Below are positions 1 to 7,329 of a DNA stretch of 13,702 bases, one piece after another (position 1 is the stretch's first letter; every line of letters begins with the position of its first letter). Below the pieces are notes generated by a model that did no database searches, was not told where the DNA came from, and worked only from the letters and a program-made list of their open reading frames with translations. Both the position numbers and the translations under genes were made by a program. The DNA is from Microbacteriaceae bacterium (GTDB lineage Bacteria > Actinomycetota > Actinomycetes > Actinomycetales > Microbacteriaceae), in contig JAEMRP010000010.1 of assembly GCA_016463265.1 (NCBI GenBank), positions 1-13,702 of the forward strand, read 5' to 3'.

Positions 1-1139
1 GCTTTACCCGCGGACGCAAGTTGCTGAAACTGCGTCAGCACCGTTGTCGGTTTGACTTGACGCAGGATTGCTTCTTCCAATTGGCGCTGGCGACCCATGC
101 GCTCATAGTCGTCAGAGTCGCAACGTGTTCGGGCATACATCAGTGCGCGATTACCGTTGAGATGAGTCGCGCCGGCCGGAAAACTGTCGGTGATGGGTTC
201 CCCTACAACACACACGTTCACGCGCTCCTCAATGAGGATATCCACACCACCGAGGGCATCGATGAGTCCGCTAAAACCGCGCATATCAAGGAGGACATAG
301 AACTGGACGGGGATTCCGGTGATGGCTTCGACCGAATCCCGCATGGCCTCGACTCCCGGCGATGATCCAGCCGCAACCGCATCCGGATACAACTCTGCAT
401 GCTGTTCCGCCCACGGATAGATATAGGCGAAAAGGCACTCATCGCCGCAATTGAAACCGTCTGGCCATTCGGAACGCATCGGTGAATCCTTGGTGAACGG
501 AGCGTTGTACAAATTTCGCGGAATTCCCACCACAGAGATTTGGCCGGAGTTCGCGTCGACGGTGACAAGACTGACCGAGTCTGGTCGAAGTCCAATCCGG
601 TCAGTCCCGGCATCTCCGCCGAGCAACATGAAACTGTACTTACCTTCGATCGGCTCGACCGTCGGGGCATCAGCAAAAATACCCGCAATCGTGGCTCTCG
701 TCACTCCCGCGAGATACGTCCCATACGCGGCGCCACCCGCAGGCCCACACATCGCGACGACAGTGAAAATCGCGACCCAGAAGCGAGTTCGGCCAGGGAC
801 ATGAACGAACCGAACCAATCGAAACGTGTCGACGGCAGCAATGAACGAAATCAGCGCGAGAACAACCAGAATCACCTGTATGCCGAATAGCCCCCAATAC
901 GACACCCAGAAACCGAAGGTAACCCCCGCCGCGAGCAGGTAAGACACGAGCGTCGCAAGCCCGATGAGCAAAAGTGCCAGCCACGTGCCAAACAGGATTC
1001 GTCCGAGTCGACGATTTCCCGCGAGCAACTGTGCCGAGCCGGGGATAATCAACGACAGGATGATGAGCCACCACGCCCTACGGCGCATTACCGCCGCGTC
1101 GTGAAGGTCTGGGTTACGAATCGGTGATGTCAGACTCAC
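1..1139 (-). CDS. LCP (LytR-CpsA-Psr) family cell-wall ligase with multi-span membrane N-terminus, 3' end beyond window
   Basis: LCP proteins transfer undecaprenyl-linked polymers (teichoic acid-like glycopolymers, arabinogalactan) onto peptidoglycan outside the membrane. I translated the minus strand by hand: the frame is open from a GTG at 1139 to the window edge (379 codons, no stop). Hydrophobic segments lie at about residues 22-40, 47-80, 83-100 and 121-140, the first ending in [10 protein letters not shown]. The LCP domain starts near residue 165 with [14 protein letters not shown] and then RPDSVSLV (Arg185, Asp187), IPRNL (Arg208), [18 protein letters not shown] and, close to the edge, [19 protein letters not shown]; these Arg/Asp positions bind the polyprenyl pyrophosphate in the family. 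The GTG start overlaps the purE stop (GTGA), so translation is probably coupled; no SD is evident. An in-frame ATG at 1088 is an alternative start, but it would still precede the first membrane segment. The polymer substrate cannot be told from sequence. Confidence 0.92.
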   Translation of the reverse strand, partial: MSLTSPIRNPDLHDAAVMRRRAWWLIILSLIIPGSAQLLAGNRRLGRILFGTWLALLLIGLATLVSYLLAAGVTFGFWVSYWGLFGIQVILVVLALISFIAAVDTFRLVRFVHVPGRTRFWVAIFTVVAMCGPAGGAAYGTYLAGVTRATIAGIFADAPTVEPIEGKYSFMLLGGDAGTDRIGLRPDSVSLVTVDANSGQISVVGIPRNLYNAPFTKDSPMRSEWPDGFNCGDECLFAYIYPWAEQHAELYPDAVAAGSSPGVEAMRDSVEAITGIPVQFYVLLDMRGFSGLIDALGGVDILIEERVNVCVVGEPITDSFPAGATHLNGNRALMYARTRCDSDDYERMGRQRQLEEAILRQVKPTTVLTQFQQLASAGK

Positions 1140-1633
1140 GACAGCGAATCTTTGAGTGCAGCGTTTTTTTCGGCGACGAGGTCAGCCAAGGACAGGGAGT
1201 ACTTGTCCAATTGAGCGGCGAGGGTCGGGCTCGAAATTGACAACATTCGAACCGCGAGCAACGCGGCGTTGGTCGAGTTTCCGATTGACACCGTAGCGAC
1301 GGGAACTCCGCCTGGCATTTGGACGATGGACAACAGCGAGTCGAGCCCGTCCAACTGAGACAACGCAATCGGAACACCGATAACCGGCAAACTTGTGACC
1401 GAGGCCAGCATTCCCGGAAGATGGGCGGCGCCTCCGGCGCCCGCGATGATGACCGAGACACCATTCGAGCGAGCTTGTTTGCCCCACTCGATCATGGCCT
1501 CGGGGGTGCGATGGGCACTCAGCACCTGCACATCGGACGCGACGCCGAACTGTTCCAGGATGTCCTTGGCGGCGCTCATCGTTGGCCAATCCGAGTCGGA
1601 TCCCATAACGATAGCGACGAGTGGCGTACTCAC
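1136..1633 (-). CDS. purE: PurE, N5-carboxyaminoimidazole ribonucleotide mutase
   Basis: Class I PurE shifts the carboxyl group of N5-CAIR to give 4-carboxy-AIR in de novo purine synthesis; the enzyme is a cytosolic octamer. At 165 aa it has normal length. It shows GSDSDW at residues 11-16, SAHRTP at 39-44 (His41 is the expected catalytic His), the [14 protein letters not shown] loop at about 64-77, and [10 protein letters not shown] near residue 118. The start is GTG at 1633; no other start preserves the N-terminal beta strand. The gene follows purK by 9 bp, and its stop overlaps the start of the LCP gene. Its SD is oddly close to the start (separate entry). Codons 155-157 contain a run of seven A (see findings). 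Confidence 0.97.
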   Translation of the reverse strand: MSTPLVAIVMGSDSDWPTMSAAKDILEQFGVASDVQVLSAHRTPEAMIEWGKQARSNGVSVIIAGAGGAAHLPGMLASVTSLPVIGVPIALSQLDGLDSLLSIVQMPGGVPVATVSIGNSTNAALLAVRMLSISSPTLAAQLDKYSLSLADLVAEKNAALKDSLS

Positions 1634-1639
1634 CCCTCC
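1634..1639 (-). promoter_or_regulatory. purE Shine-Dalgarno with abnormally short spacing
   Basis: The minus strand reads GGAGGG directly followed by the GTG start of purE, leaving 0-1 nt where 5-9 nt is usual. An ATG lies just upstream (positions 1641-1639), but its frame stops after three codons (ATG GAG GGG TGA). Efficient initiation may therefore depend on ribosomes terminating at the purK TAG (1645-1643), 9 bp away. The sequence is seen directly; the coupling is inference. Confidence 0.5.
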
Positions 1640-1642
1640 ATG

Positions 1643-2746
1643 CTAAATGTCGGCATGAAAGATTTCCGCCGCGGCGCGCGCCCTGGCCATGGTGTCGGTG
1701 ACGTCCGTTCCTGTCGCGGTGACGTGACCAACTTTGCGGCCTGCGCGCGGTTCCTTGCCATAGTTGTGAAGTTTGACGTCGCTCAATTGGGTCAAGCGGC
1801 TGTAACGCCCGAGGTCCATCGAACCGAACACATTCACCATTACCGCCCACGGGTGGAGCGATTTGGTCGAACCGAGAGGCATGTCGCAAATCGCGCGAAG
1901 GTGTTGTTCGAACTGGGACGTCACGCTGCCTTCGATCGTGACGTGGCCGGAATTATGGGGTCGCATCGCCAGTTCGTTCACGAGGAGGCGACCATCGTTC
2001 GTTTCGAACAACTCGACCGCGAGGACACCGTTGACGTTCAGGTCCTTCGCAATTTGCCGACCCAGTTCCGCGGCAACCTCGACGATGCGACTGTCGTCGG
2101 TTGGCGCAGGAAGAATCACTTCGGCGCACACGCCATTCGCCTGCGTCGTTTCGACCGCGGGCCAGACGGACGTTTCTCCGCTGGGGCGGCGGGCAACGAG
2201 CTGGGCGAGCTCGCGTGAGAAATCGACCATCTCTTCCATAAGGACGGGGCCTCGATGCAACCAGTCCGCGACCTGCGCGGCGTCGGTGACGACCGCGACT
2301 CCTTTGCCGTCATAACCACCGCGTGGCACTTTCGCGATGATGCGGCCGCCATTGGTATCGAGAAAACCCTTAACGTCAGCCGTTGTTTCGGCGACTCCCC
2401 AGACAGGAAGTGGGTGACCCAAGTCTTCAAGAATGTGCCGCATCACGATCTTGTCCTGAGCGACGGCTAGCGGCGCGGATCCTGGTCTCACGGCGACACC
2501 CGCCTTTTCGAGGGCCACGATGATGTCCGATGGCACGTGCTCGTGGTCGAACGTGATCACGTCCACGCCTCGGGCGAATGTCAAAACTGTGTCGAGGTCA
2601 CGAAAATCCCCCACTGTCGTTGCGCGATCGCGGGCCGACGAATCGTTCGTTTCCGCCAGAACTCTCAGTTCAAGACCGAGTTCAATGGCGGGACCAATCA
2701 TCATCCGGGCGAGTTGACCTCCGCCGATGACGCCGATGACTCGCAC
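1643..2746 (-). CDS. purK: PurK, N5-carboxyaminoimidazole ribonucleotide synthase
   Basis: This ATP-grasp enzyme makes N5-CAIR from AIR, ATP and bicarbonate, the substrate of the adjacent PurE. At 367 aa it has family length. The N-terminal preATP-grasp fold opens with GVIGGGQLARM (residues 5-15); FDHEHVP near residue 66 is the actinobacterial form of FEFENVP. The ATP-grasp core has KVPRGGYDGKG near 139-149 and LLVNELAMRPHNSGH near 255, the metal- and substrate-binding region. The GTG start at 2746 is well placed: AAAGGAG (2757-2751) lies 4 nt upstream. birA lies 35 bp upstream and purE 9 bp downstream, so purK-purE translate in series. Confidence 0.97.
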   Translation of the reverse strand: MRVIGVIGGGQLARMMIGPAIELGLELRVLAETNDSSARDRATTVGDFRDLDTVLTFARGVDVITFDHEHVPSDIIVALEKAGVAVRPGSAPLAVAQDKIVMRHILEDLGHPLPVWGVAETTADVKGFLDTNGGRIIAKVPRGGYDGKGVAVVTDAAQVADWLHRGPVLMEEMVDFSRELAQLVARRPSGETSVWPAVETTQANGVCAEVILPAPTDDSRIVEVAAELGRQIAKDLNVNGVLAVELFETNDGRLLVNELAMRPHNSGHVTIEGSVTSQFEQHLRAICDMPLGSTKSLHPWAVMVNVFGSMDLGRYSRLTQLSDVKLHNYGKEPRAGRKVGHVTATGTDVTDTMARARAAAEIFHADI

Positions 2747-2781
2747 AGCACTCCTTTGGACGGGATGAGGACTGTTTCAGC

Positions 2782-3516
2782 CTACCGAACCGACTCGTCG
2801 CCCCCGAGGCGAAGGTGCGTAACGTCCCCCGCCACGAATTCTTCGGTGCCGTTCACGGTCTCGACGAGAAGCGAGCCTGTGAGCCCGAGCCCCGTCGCGC
2901 GGCCCGATGCGACACGGCCGTCGGGTAATTCAATCCAAACCTGACGTCCGACGGTATCAATGGCGCCCTGGAGGTCAGCCAGCAACTGGTCATCATCGAG
3001 GGTTTGGGCACTCCGAATCACCGCGTCGGCGAGCGCCGCCACGATGGTCGCGGAGGTGAGTGAGACGCCCTCCGCCACGAGGGACGTCACGGTGTCAGCC
3101 GAAAGCCCGTCGGGGATGCCCGTGACGTTGATGCCGATTCCGATGGCGATTCGATCCGCGTCCAGCGATTCGATCAGTATCCCTGCCACCTTGCGACCGC
3201 CGATGTGAACGTCGTTGGGCCACTTGACCGTCGTGAGAATTCCCTCCTGAGCGTGACCGGAGATGATGCCCGCCAATGCGACGGCGACACACAGTGGCAA
3301 CCGTGTCATGTGGGCTGGCAAGCCCAGCGCAGCGCGTGAGATAACAACGGTCATCGCGACACCAGTTCCCGGGTCCATCGACCATATTCGGTCCATTCGC
3401 CCTCGTCCTGCGGTCTGGTCCGATGTCGCGATCACGTCACCGTGACCGAAATCGGTCGATTGAGCGGTTCGATTCGTCGATTCGACCTGATCAAACCAGT
3501 GAATGACCGCGACCAC
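2782..3516 (-). CDS. birA: BirA-type biotin--[acetyl-CoA-carboxylase] ligase, without DNA-binding domain
   Basis: It activates biotin with ATP and attaches it to the BCCP lysine of acyl-CoA carboxylase. The 244-aa protein shows VESTN near residue 11, the biotinyl-AMP loop AGRGRMDRIW at about 36-45, KWPNDV at about 98-103 and GGRKVAGILIE just after it (catalytic Lys108 in this numbering), then a small C-terminal SH3-like domain from about residue 190. There is no N-terminal winged helix, so it is a monofunctional ligase and not a repressor like E. coli BirA. The GTG start shares its first base with the accE stop (TAGTG); no SD is visible, so coupled translation is likely. It lies beside its substrate's genes: accE and accD are immediately upstream, and the BCCP-bearing alpha subunit is encoded at 7330. 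Confidence 0.95.
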   Translation of the reverse strand: MVAVIHWFDQVESTNRTAQSTDFGHGDVIATSDQTAGRGRMDRIWSMDPGTGVAMTVVISRAALGLPAHMTRLPLCVAVALAGIISGHAQEGILTTVKWPNDVHIGGRKVAGILIESLDADRIAIGIGINVTGIPDGLSADTVTSLVAEGVSLTSATIVAALADAVIRSAQTLDDDQLLADLQGAIDTVGRQVWIELPDGRVASGRATGLGLTGSLLVETVNGTEEFVAGDVTHLRLGGDESVR

Positions 3517-3737
3517 TAGCGCAGCGGATTCGACCAGGTTCGGCCGGCGACGGGTTCGCGAGGTGCGCGTGTGTCGCGAGTCCAGCCATCGACACGCTTG
3601 TCCTCTTCGACCGCTCCGCCTTCGCGCAGCATCCCCGCCACGACGGCGATTACCGCGGCTTCCTGCTCGGGAGAGGGGGAACCTCCCACGACGTGAATCT
3701 GCGTGAGCGGGTCAAGGTCCGGTGCTGGTTCGGCCAT
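3516..3737 (-). CDS. accE: Acyl-CoA carboxylase epsilon subunit
   Basis: This is a small accessory subunit, found in actinobacteria, that stabilises and stimulates the alpha-beta carboxylase complex. The 73-aa protein fits the family: a short acidic lead (AEPAPDLDP), a beta strand IHVVGGSPSPEQ (residues 14-25), a helix EAAVIAVVAGMLREGG, and a basic C-terminus with two spaced tryptophans (WTRDTRAPR, then RTWSNPLR). Recognition rests on this pattern and on its position between accD and birA; the sequence itself is poorly conserved in the family. ATG at 3737 overlaps the accD stop (TAATG), and its own stop overlaps the birA start, so three proteins of one pathway are translated in relay. Confidence 0.85.
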   Translation of the reverse strand: MAEPAPDLDPLTQIHVVGGSPSPEQEAAVIAVVAGMLREGGAVEEDKRVDGWTRDTRAPREPVAGRTWSNPLR

Positions 3738-5335
3738 TAGAGCGGGATGTTCCCGTGCTTCTTGGCCGGCATGCTGGCGCGCTTCGTCCCGAGAGCACGC
3801 ATCGAACGAATAATCGCGATTCGCGTCATGTGGGGGTAGATGACGTTATCAATCTCGCCACGCTCAGCGGCGAGGAATGGGCTCGCAACGTTCTGGGTGT
3901 ACTCGCTCGCCAATTTCGCGCGAAGGGCGGCCACGTCTTCGCCCTTTTCTTCCGCTTCCTTGATTTCGGCGCGATACAAAATGTTGACGGCACCCTGACC
4001 GCCCATGACGGCCAGTTCTGCGGTCGGCCAGGCCATGTTGATGTCGGCACCGAGATGCTTGGAGCCCATCACGATGTACGCCCCGCCGTAGGCCTTGCGA
4101 GTGATGACGGTGATGAGGGGCACGGTCGCTTCGGAATAGGCGTAGAGCAACTTCGCGCCGCGGCGAATGACACCCTGCCACTCCTGGTCGGTTCCTGGCA
4201 AGAACCCGGGAACGTCGACAAGAGTGATGATGGGAAGCCCGAACGCGTCGCAAAAGCGAACAAATCGCGCCGCCTTCTCGCTGGCGTCGATGTTGAGCGT
4301 TCCCGCCATCTCCTTCGGTTGGTTGGCAACCACTCCGACCGGTTTTCCTTCGACACGGGCAAAACCGATAATAATGTTCGGCGCGAACAGCGGTTGCACC
4401 TCGAGGAACGAATTCTCGTCCACCGACCTCGCGATGACATCGAGCATGTCATATGGCTGATTCGCGCTGTCCGGGATGATCGAGTCGAGTTCGTTGTCCG
4501 CCTCTGTCGGGGTCTCGGACACCACGGATGCGTACAGAGGATGTTGAGCGAGGTTGTTCTGAGGCAAATAGGCGAGGATTGATCGCACGTAATCGAACGC
4601 GTCGGGTTCGTCACTCGCAAGATAGTGCGAAACTCCAGTGCGAACCGAGTGAGTCTCGGCTCCGCCGAGTTCTTCCATGCCGACGTCTTCGCCCGTAACC
4701 GCCTTGATGACATCGGGACCCGTGACGAACATTTGGCTCGTTTTGTCGACCATGACCACAAAGTCGGTGAGCGCGGGCGAATACACCGCACCTCCCGCAG
4801 CAGGCCCACAAATGATGGAAAACTGGGGGATGACGCCACTGGACTGGGTGTTGAGTCGGAAGATTTCGCCGTACTTGCCCAGAGCTGTCACGCCCTCTTG
4901 AATTCGAGCACCGCCGGAATCGAGGATTCCGATGATCGGAACACCCGCCTTCAAGGCGTATTCCTGAAGTTTGACGATTTTGGCACCGGCTGCTTCTCCG
5001 AGCGAACCGCCGAACACACTGAAGTCTTGGCTGAAAATTCCGACCTCGCGGCCGTGAATTCGACCCACGCCCATGATGACGGCGTCACGATCCGGACGCT
5101 TCCCAGAGTCGCCGAACGAGTCGCCCCGCGAACGAACAAACTTGTCGATTTCGGTGAAGCCGGTTCCGGGGTCGACGAGCTGCATGATGCGGGCCATCGC
5201 CGAATTCTTGCCCTTGGCTTTTTGCTTTTCTGCCGCGGCTGCTTGTGCCTCGTCGAGTCGCTTGAGCCGCGCGGCGAAATCAGCAATCCGCGCGGCGGTC
5301 GTCGCGGGTTGGGGGGTCGGTTTCTTCTCGGTCAC
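3737..5335 (-). CDS. accD: Acyl-CoA carboxylase beta subunit (carboxyltransferase)
   Basis: It transfers the carboxyl group from carboxybiotin to acetyl-, propionyl- or longer acyl-CoA, giving malonyl-CoA or methylmalonyl-CoA. The 532-aa protein has both crotonase-like halves and is full length. The N-half oxyanion site is [10 protein letters not shown] (139-148, Gly141-Gly142-Ala143) with GPAAGG at 177-182; the C-half site is [14 protein letters not shown] (413-426). Ile421 sits where Streptomyces coelicolor PccB has Asp422 and AccB has Ile, a residue known to set acyl preference, so acetyl-CoA use is plausible. GTG at 5335 is the start, with AAGG 7 nt upstream that also forms part of a TAAGGT hexamer (separate entry). 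accE follows with overlapping stop/start. The alpha partner is encoded divergently at 7330. Confidence 0.96.
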   Translation of the reverse strand: MTEKKPTPQPATTAARIADFAARLKRLDEAQAAAAEKQKAKGKNSAMARIMQLVDPGTGFTEIDKFVRSRGDSFGDSGKRPDRDAVIMGVGRIHGREVGIFSQDFSVFGGSLGEAAGAKIVKLQEYALKAGVPIIGILDSGGARIQEGVTALGKYGEIFRLNTQSSGVIPQFSIICGPAAGGAVYSPALTDFVVMVDKTSQMFVTGPDVIKAVTGEDVGMEELGGAETHSVRTGVSHYLASDEPDAFDYVRSILAYLPQNNLAQHPLYASVVSETPTEADNELDSIIPDSANQPYDMLDVIARSVDENSFLEVQPLFAPNIIIGFARVEGKPVGVVANQPKEMAGTLNIDASEKAARFVRFCDAFGLPIITLVDVPGFLPGTDQEWQGVIRRGAKLLYAYSEATVPLITVITRKAYGGAYIVMGSKHLGADINMAWPTAELAVMGGQGAVNILYRAEIKEAEEKGEDVAALRAKLASEYTQNVASPFLAAERGEIDNVIYPHMTRIAIIRSMRALGTKRASMPAKKHGNIPL

Positions 5336-5341
5336 GTAATT

Positions 5342-5347
5342 ACCTTA
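5342..5347 (-). promoter_or_regulatory. Candidate -10 element for accD
   Basis: TAAGGT on the minus strand fits the actinobacterial -10 consensus TANNNT and ends 6 nt before the accD GTG, so transcription could begin at or next to the start codon. No good -35 was found at 16-18 bp. The same bases can serve as a weak SD (AAGG, 7 nt from GTG), so the two readings compete. Confidence 0.35.
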
Positions 5348-5370
5348 GCGAGAGTGCGTTGTCGGGGCAC

Positions 5371-6636
5371 CTATCCCCGCGGATTCCCGTCCTTGACAAA
5401 CGTCACGATGGTTTCCACGTGGTGCGTGTGCGGGAACAAATCGAGGGCCCGAAGGCGCGTCGGGTGATAGCCGTGTTCGCGCGCAAAGGCGATGTCACGC
5501 GACAAGGCGACCGGGTCGCACGCGACGTAGACGATTTGAGCGAGGGCAAGTCGACCGAGACTAGCCATGACCTCACGGCCCGCTCCCGACCGCGGCGGAT
5601 CGAGAACGACCGTCCCCGCAGCGAGTCGCGACCGTTCCGCCGGGGTCGCACGCTGATCGAGTGCGCGCAGCCATTTTTCGACCGTGCCAGTTTCGGCAAA
5701 CGCACCGACCCACTCGCTGAGGTTTTCGCCCGCGTGTTCGGTTGCGCGCTCGTCTGATTCGACGCTCGTGACTCGGGTCGATGGTCCACCGAAATCGGCG
5801 AGCGCCACCGCGAACAAGCCAACGCCGCCGTAGAGGTCGAGGTTGAGCGCCGCGGCGTCGAAATGGACAGGGTCAATCGCGTCCCGAACCTCGGCCGTCA
5901 GGGTCACAGCTGCTTCGCGGTGAACCTGCCAGAAACCGTTGTCGTCGACTTGAAACTCGCGGTTTCCCACGCGTTCGCGAATGACCGTCGGTTTTTGTTC
6001 ACCGACAATGAGCCGCGGGTCACCGATGGACGGTGACAGCACATCGACCGAACCGAACATCCCGTAGTTGTCGGACAGCGGTGCGAGGCGATTGATCCCT
6101 TCGGTTGCCAGCGGCAGGGACTTCACGGCGATGATGTCGTGCGACCGGCGGGCGCGTGGACCGACCTGGCCCTGTTCGTTGACGTGAAGGCGGACGCGCG
6201 TGCGCCACCCCAAACCGTTTCGTTCGTCGTCGCCGGGCAGAGCGTCCACGCGATCGAGCAGGAGTGCAATCGTGGCCTCGTCCAGTTTTCCGAACCGAGC
6301 GAGCGCGTCCTTCAGAACGTCGCGCTTGAGTTCACGCTGGTGTTCGAGGTCAATGTGCCCAAAATCCGCTCCGCCCACCCGGGCATGGATTGGTCGGTCG
6401 ATTCCGGCTTCCGCCCAGACGTGAGGAACGCGGTACGGGCTGGGCGTGATGACCTCGATGGCGTCGGCGCGCCAGAAACTAGGCTTGGAGTCGTCGGTCA
6501 CACGGGCGGTCACGGTCTCACCGGGGATTGCGTCGCTCACGAATACAACCCGTCCGTCGAGCCGCCCGACCGCGAAGCCACCGTGTGCTATTCCGGTCAG
6601 CGTCAGCTCAATGTCAGTACCCAGCGGTTCACCCAT
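5371..6636 (-). CDS. TRAM-domain class I SAM-dependent RNA (uracil-5-) methyltransferase, TrmA/RlmC/RlmD family
   Basis: The family methylates C5 of specific uridines in tRNA or rRNA. The 421-aa protein has an N-terminal TRAM RNA-binding fold (about 6-62), a central domain, and a C-terminal Rossmann methyltransferase. Motifs: FQVDDNGFWQVH (228-239), the SAM loop LDLYGGVGLF (266-275), DPPRSGAG (346-353), YVACDP (370-375) with nucleophile Cys373, and FPHTHHVE (401-408) with general base Glu408. The CxxxxxCxxC iron-sulfur cysteines of RlmD-type enzymes are absent; that region reads ARVGGADFGHIDL (85-97), so no [4Fe-4S] cluster is expected. Which uridine it modifies cannot be decided. ATG at 6636 is the start. 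It diverges from maf and lies 35 bp upstream of accD, so it may share a transcript with the carboxylase genes. Confidence 0.9.
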   Translation of the reverse strand: MGEPLGTDIELTLTGIAHGGFAVGRLDGRVVFVSDAIPGETVTARVTDDSKPSFWRADAIEVITPSPYRVPHVWAEAGIDRPIHARVGGADFGHIDLEHQRELKRDVLKDALARFGKLDEATIALLLDRVDALPGDDERNGLGWRTRVRLHVNEQGQVGPRARRSHDIIAVKSLPLATEGINRLAPLSDNYGMFGSVDVLSPSIGDPRLIVGEQKPTVIRERVGNREFQVDDNGFWQVHREAAVTLTAEVRDAIDPVHFDAAALNLDLYGGVGLFAVALADFGGPSTRVTSVESDERATEHAGENLSEWVGAFAETGTVEKWLRALDQRATPAERSRLAAGTVVLDPPRSGAGREVMASLGRLALAQIVYVACDPVALSRDIAFAREHGYHPTRLRALDLFPHTHHVETIVTFVKDGNPRG

Positions 6637-6642
6637 TTGCTC

Positions 6643-6648
6643 AGCCTA
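6643..6648 (-). promoter_or_regulatory. Candidate -10 element for the RNA methyltransferase gene
   Basis: TAGGCT on the minus strand matches TANNNT and ends 6 nt (GAGCAA) before the ATG. No convincing SD precedes the start. The same hexamer occurs before the biotin carboxylase gene at 7317-7322. No good -35 was found at the usual distance. Confidence 0.4.
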
Positions 6649-6657
6649 CGGTCACGG

Positions 6658-6663
6658 TAGTGT
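6658..6663 (+). promoter_or_regulatory. Candidate -10 element for maf
   Basis: TAGTGT fits TANNNT and ends 6 nt before the GTG of maf; no SD is visible. A partial -35 (TTGCTC, 6637-6642) would leave a 15-bp spacer, which is short. The element sits in the 33-bp divergent gap beside the oppositely directed -10 at 6643-6648. Confidence 0.35.
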
Positions 6664-6669
6664 CGGGCT

Positions 6670-7287
6670 GTGCGTCTCGTTCTCGCCTCTACGTCACCCG
6701 CTCGCCTTGCGACGCTTCGCGCAGCCGGTGTCGAACCGTTGACCATTTCCCCCGGTGTCGACGAGGATGCGGTCGTCGCGGCGGCGGGGCACCTCGAACC
6801 CGCTGCCATGGTCGAACTGCTGGCGCGGGCGAAAGCCGAGGCCGTTGCCGACTCTCACGGATCGACACTTGACGGACTCATCCTCGGCGGCGATTCCGCA
6901 TTCGTCATCGACGGAATCATTCACGGAAAGCCCCACCTCCCCGAGGTCGCCCGCGAGCGCTGGCTGCGTCAACGCGGCCGGACGGGCGTCCTGTATTCCG
7001 GCCACTGGCTCATCGATCATCGAGGTGGTGAGAACCACGGCGGTGCTGGAATCGTGACACACGCCGATGTCACCTTCGCTGATGTGACGGACGCCGAAAT
7101 AGATGCCTACATCGCGACGGGTGAGCCGCTTTACGTAGCCGGGGCTTTCACGATCGATTCCCTCGGCGGGCCCTTCATCGAATCGATTGTCGGCGACCCG
7201 CACACGGTCGTCGGTTTGTCGCTCCCCGCCCTGAGAAATCTTGTCCGGTCGTTCGGAATCGAATGGACCGACCTGTGGAATCGCTGA
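6670..7287 (+). CDS. maf: Maf-like nucleoside triphosphate pyrophosphatase
   Basis: Maf proteins hydrolyse non-canonical or modified NTPs, or dTTP/UTP, to the monophosphate and pyrophosphate, guarding the nucleotide pool. The 205-aa protein shows LVLASTSPARLATLRAAGV (3-21; the family has SxSPRR here), a helix containing LARAKAEAVA (51-60), the metal and base segment LGGDSAFVIDG (72-82, Asp75) followed by GKP at 86-88, a mid-region RGRTGVLYSGHWL, and a C-terminal GPFIESIVGDPHTVVGLSLP (167-186), the variant of the family's nVvGLPL end. The GTG start at 6670 is required because the catalytic loop begins at residue 5. It is followed after 42 bp by the biotin carboxylase gene. Substrate preference within the family is not resolved. 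Confidence 0.92.
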   Translation: MRLVLASTSPARLATLRAAGVEPLTISPGVDEDAVVAAAGHLEPAAMVELLARAKAEAVADSHGSTLDGLILGGDSAFVIDGIIHGKPHLPEVARERWLRQRGRTGVLYSGHWLIDHRGGENHGGAGIVTHADVTFADVTDAEIDAYIATGEPLYVAGAFTIDSLGGPFIESIVGDPHTVVGLSLPALRNLVRSFGIEWTDLWNR

Positions 7288-7293
7288 CCTAGA

Positions 7294-7322
7294 GAGACAG
7301 AGAGCGTGCCGACCAATAGGCT
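7294..7322 (+). promoter_or_regulatory. Candidate promoter for the biotin carboxylase gene
   Basis: GAGACA (7294-7299; 4 of 6 match to TTGACA) is followed by a 17-bp spacer and TAGGCT (7317-7322, fits TANNNT). Seven nt then lead to the A of ATG at 7330, so the transcript could begin at the start codon. This is the best -35/-10 pair seen in the window. Initiation at 7330 would leave no room for an SD, although AAAGGG lies 1 nt before the ATG. Confidence 0.5.
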
Positions 7323-7329
7323 AAAGGGC

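Noticed and set aside
218-688. Open frames of 114-156 codons in the first 1.1 kb on either strand
   Set aside because: They overlap the true LCP frame, which is open across the whole region and carries clear family motifs; the alternatives are arginine/serine-rich shadow products without recognisable domains.
1319-2218. 299-codon plus-strand frame opposite purE/purK
   Set aside because: It is antisense to two well-recognised genes and its product has no family motif; high-GC codon bias often opens such antisense frames.
3722-5467. Long plus-strand frames of 280-286 codons opposite accD
   Set aside because: They are antisense shadows of a conserved full-length accD; products are His/Arg/Asp-rich and unrecognisable.
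7306-7329. GTG at 7306 as the start of the biotin carboxylase gene
   Set aside because: It would add MPTNRLKG, lacks an SD, and would lie upstream of the candidate -10; homologues start next to KVLIANRGE, matching ATG 7330.
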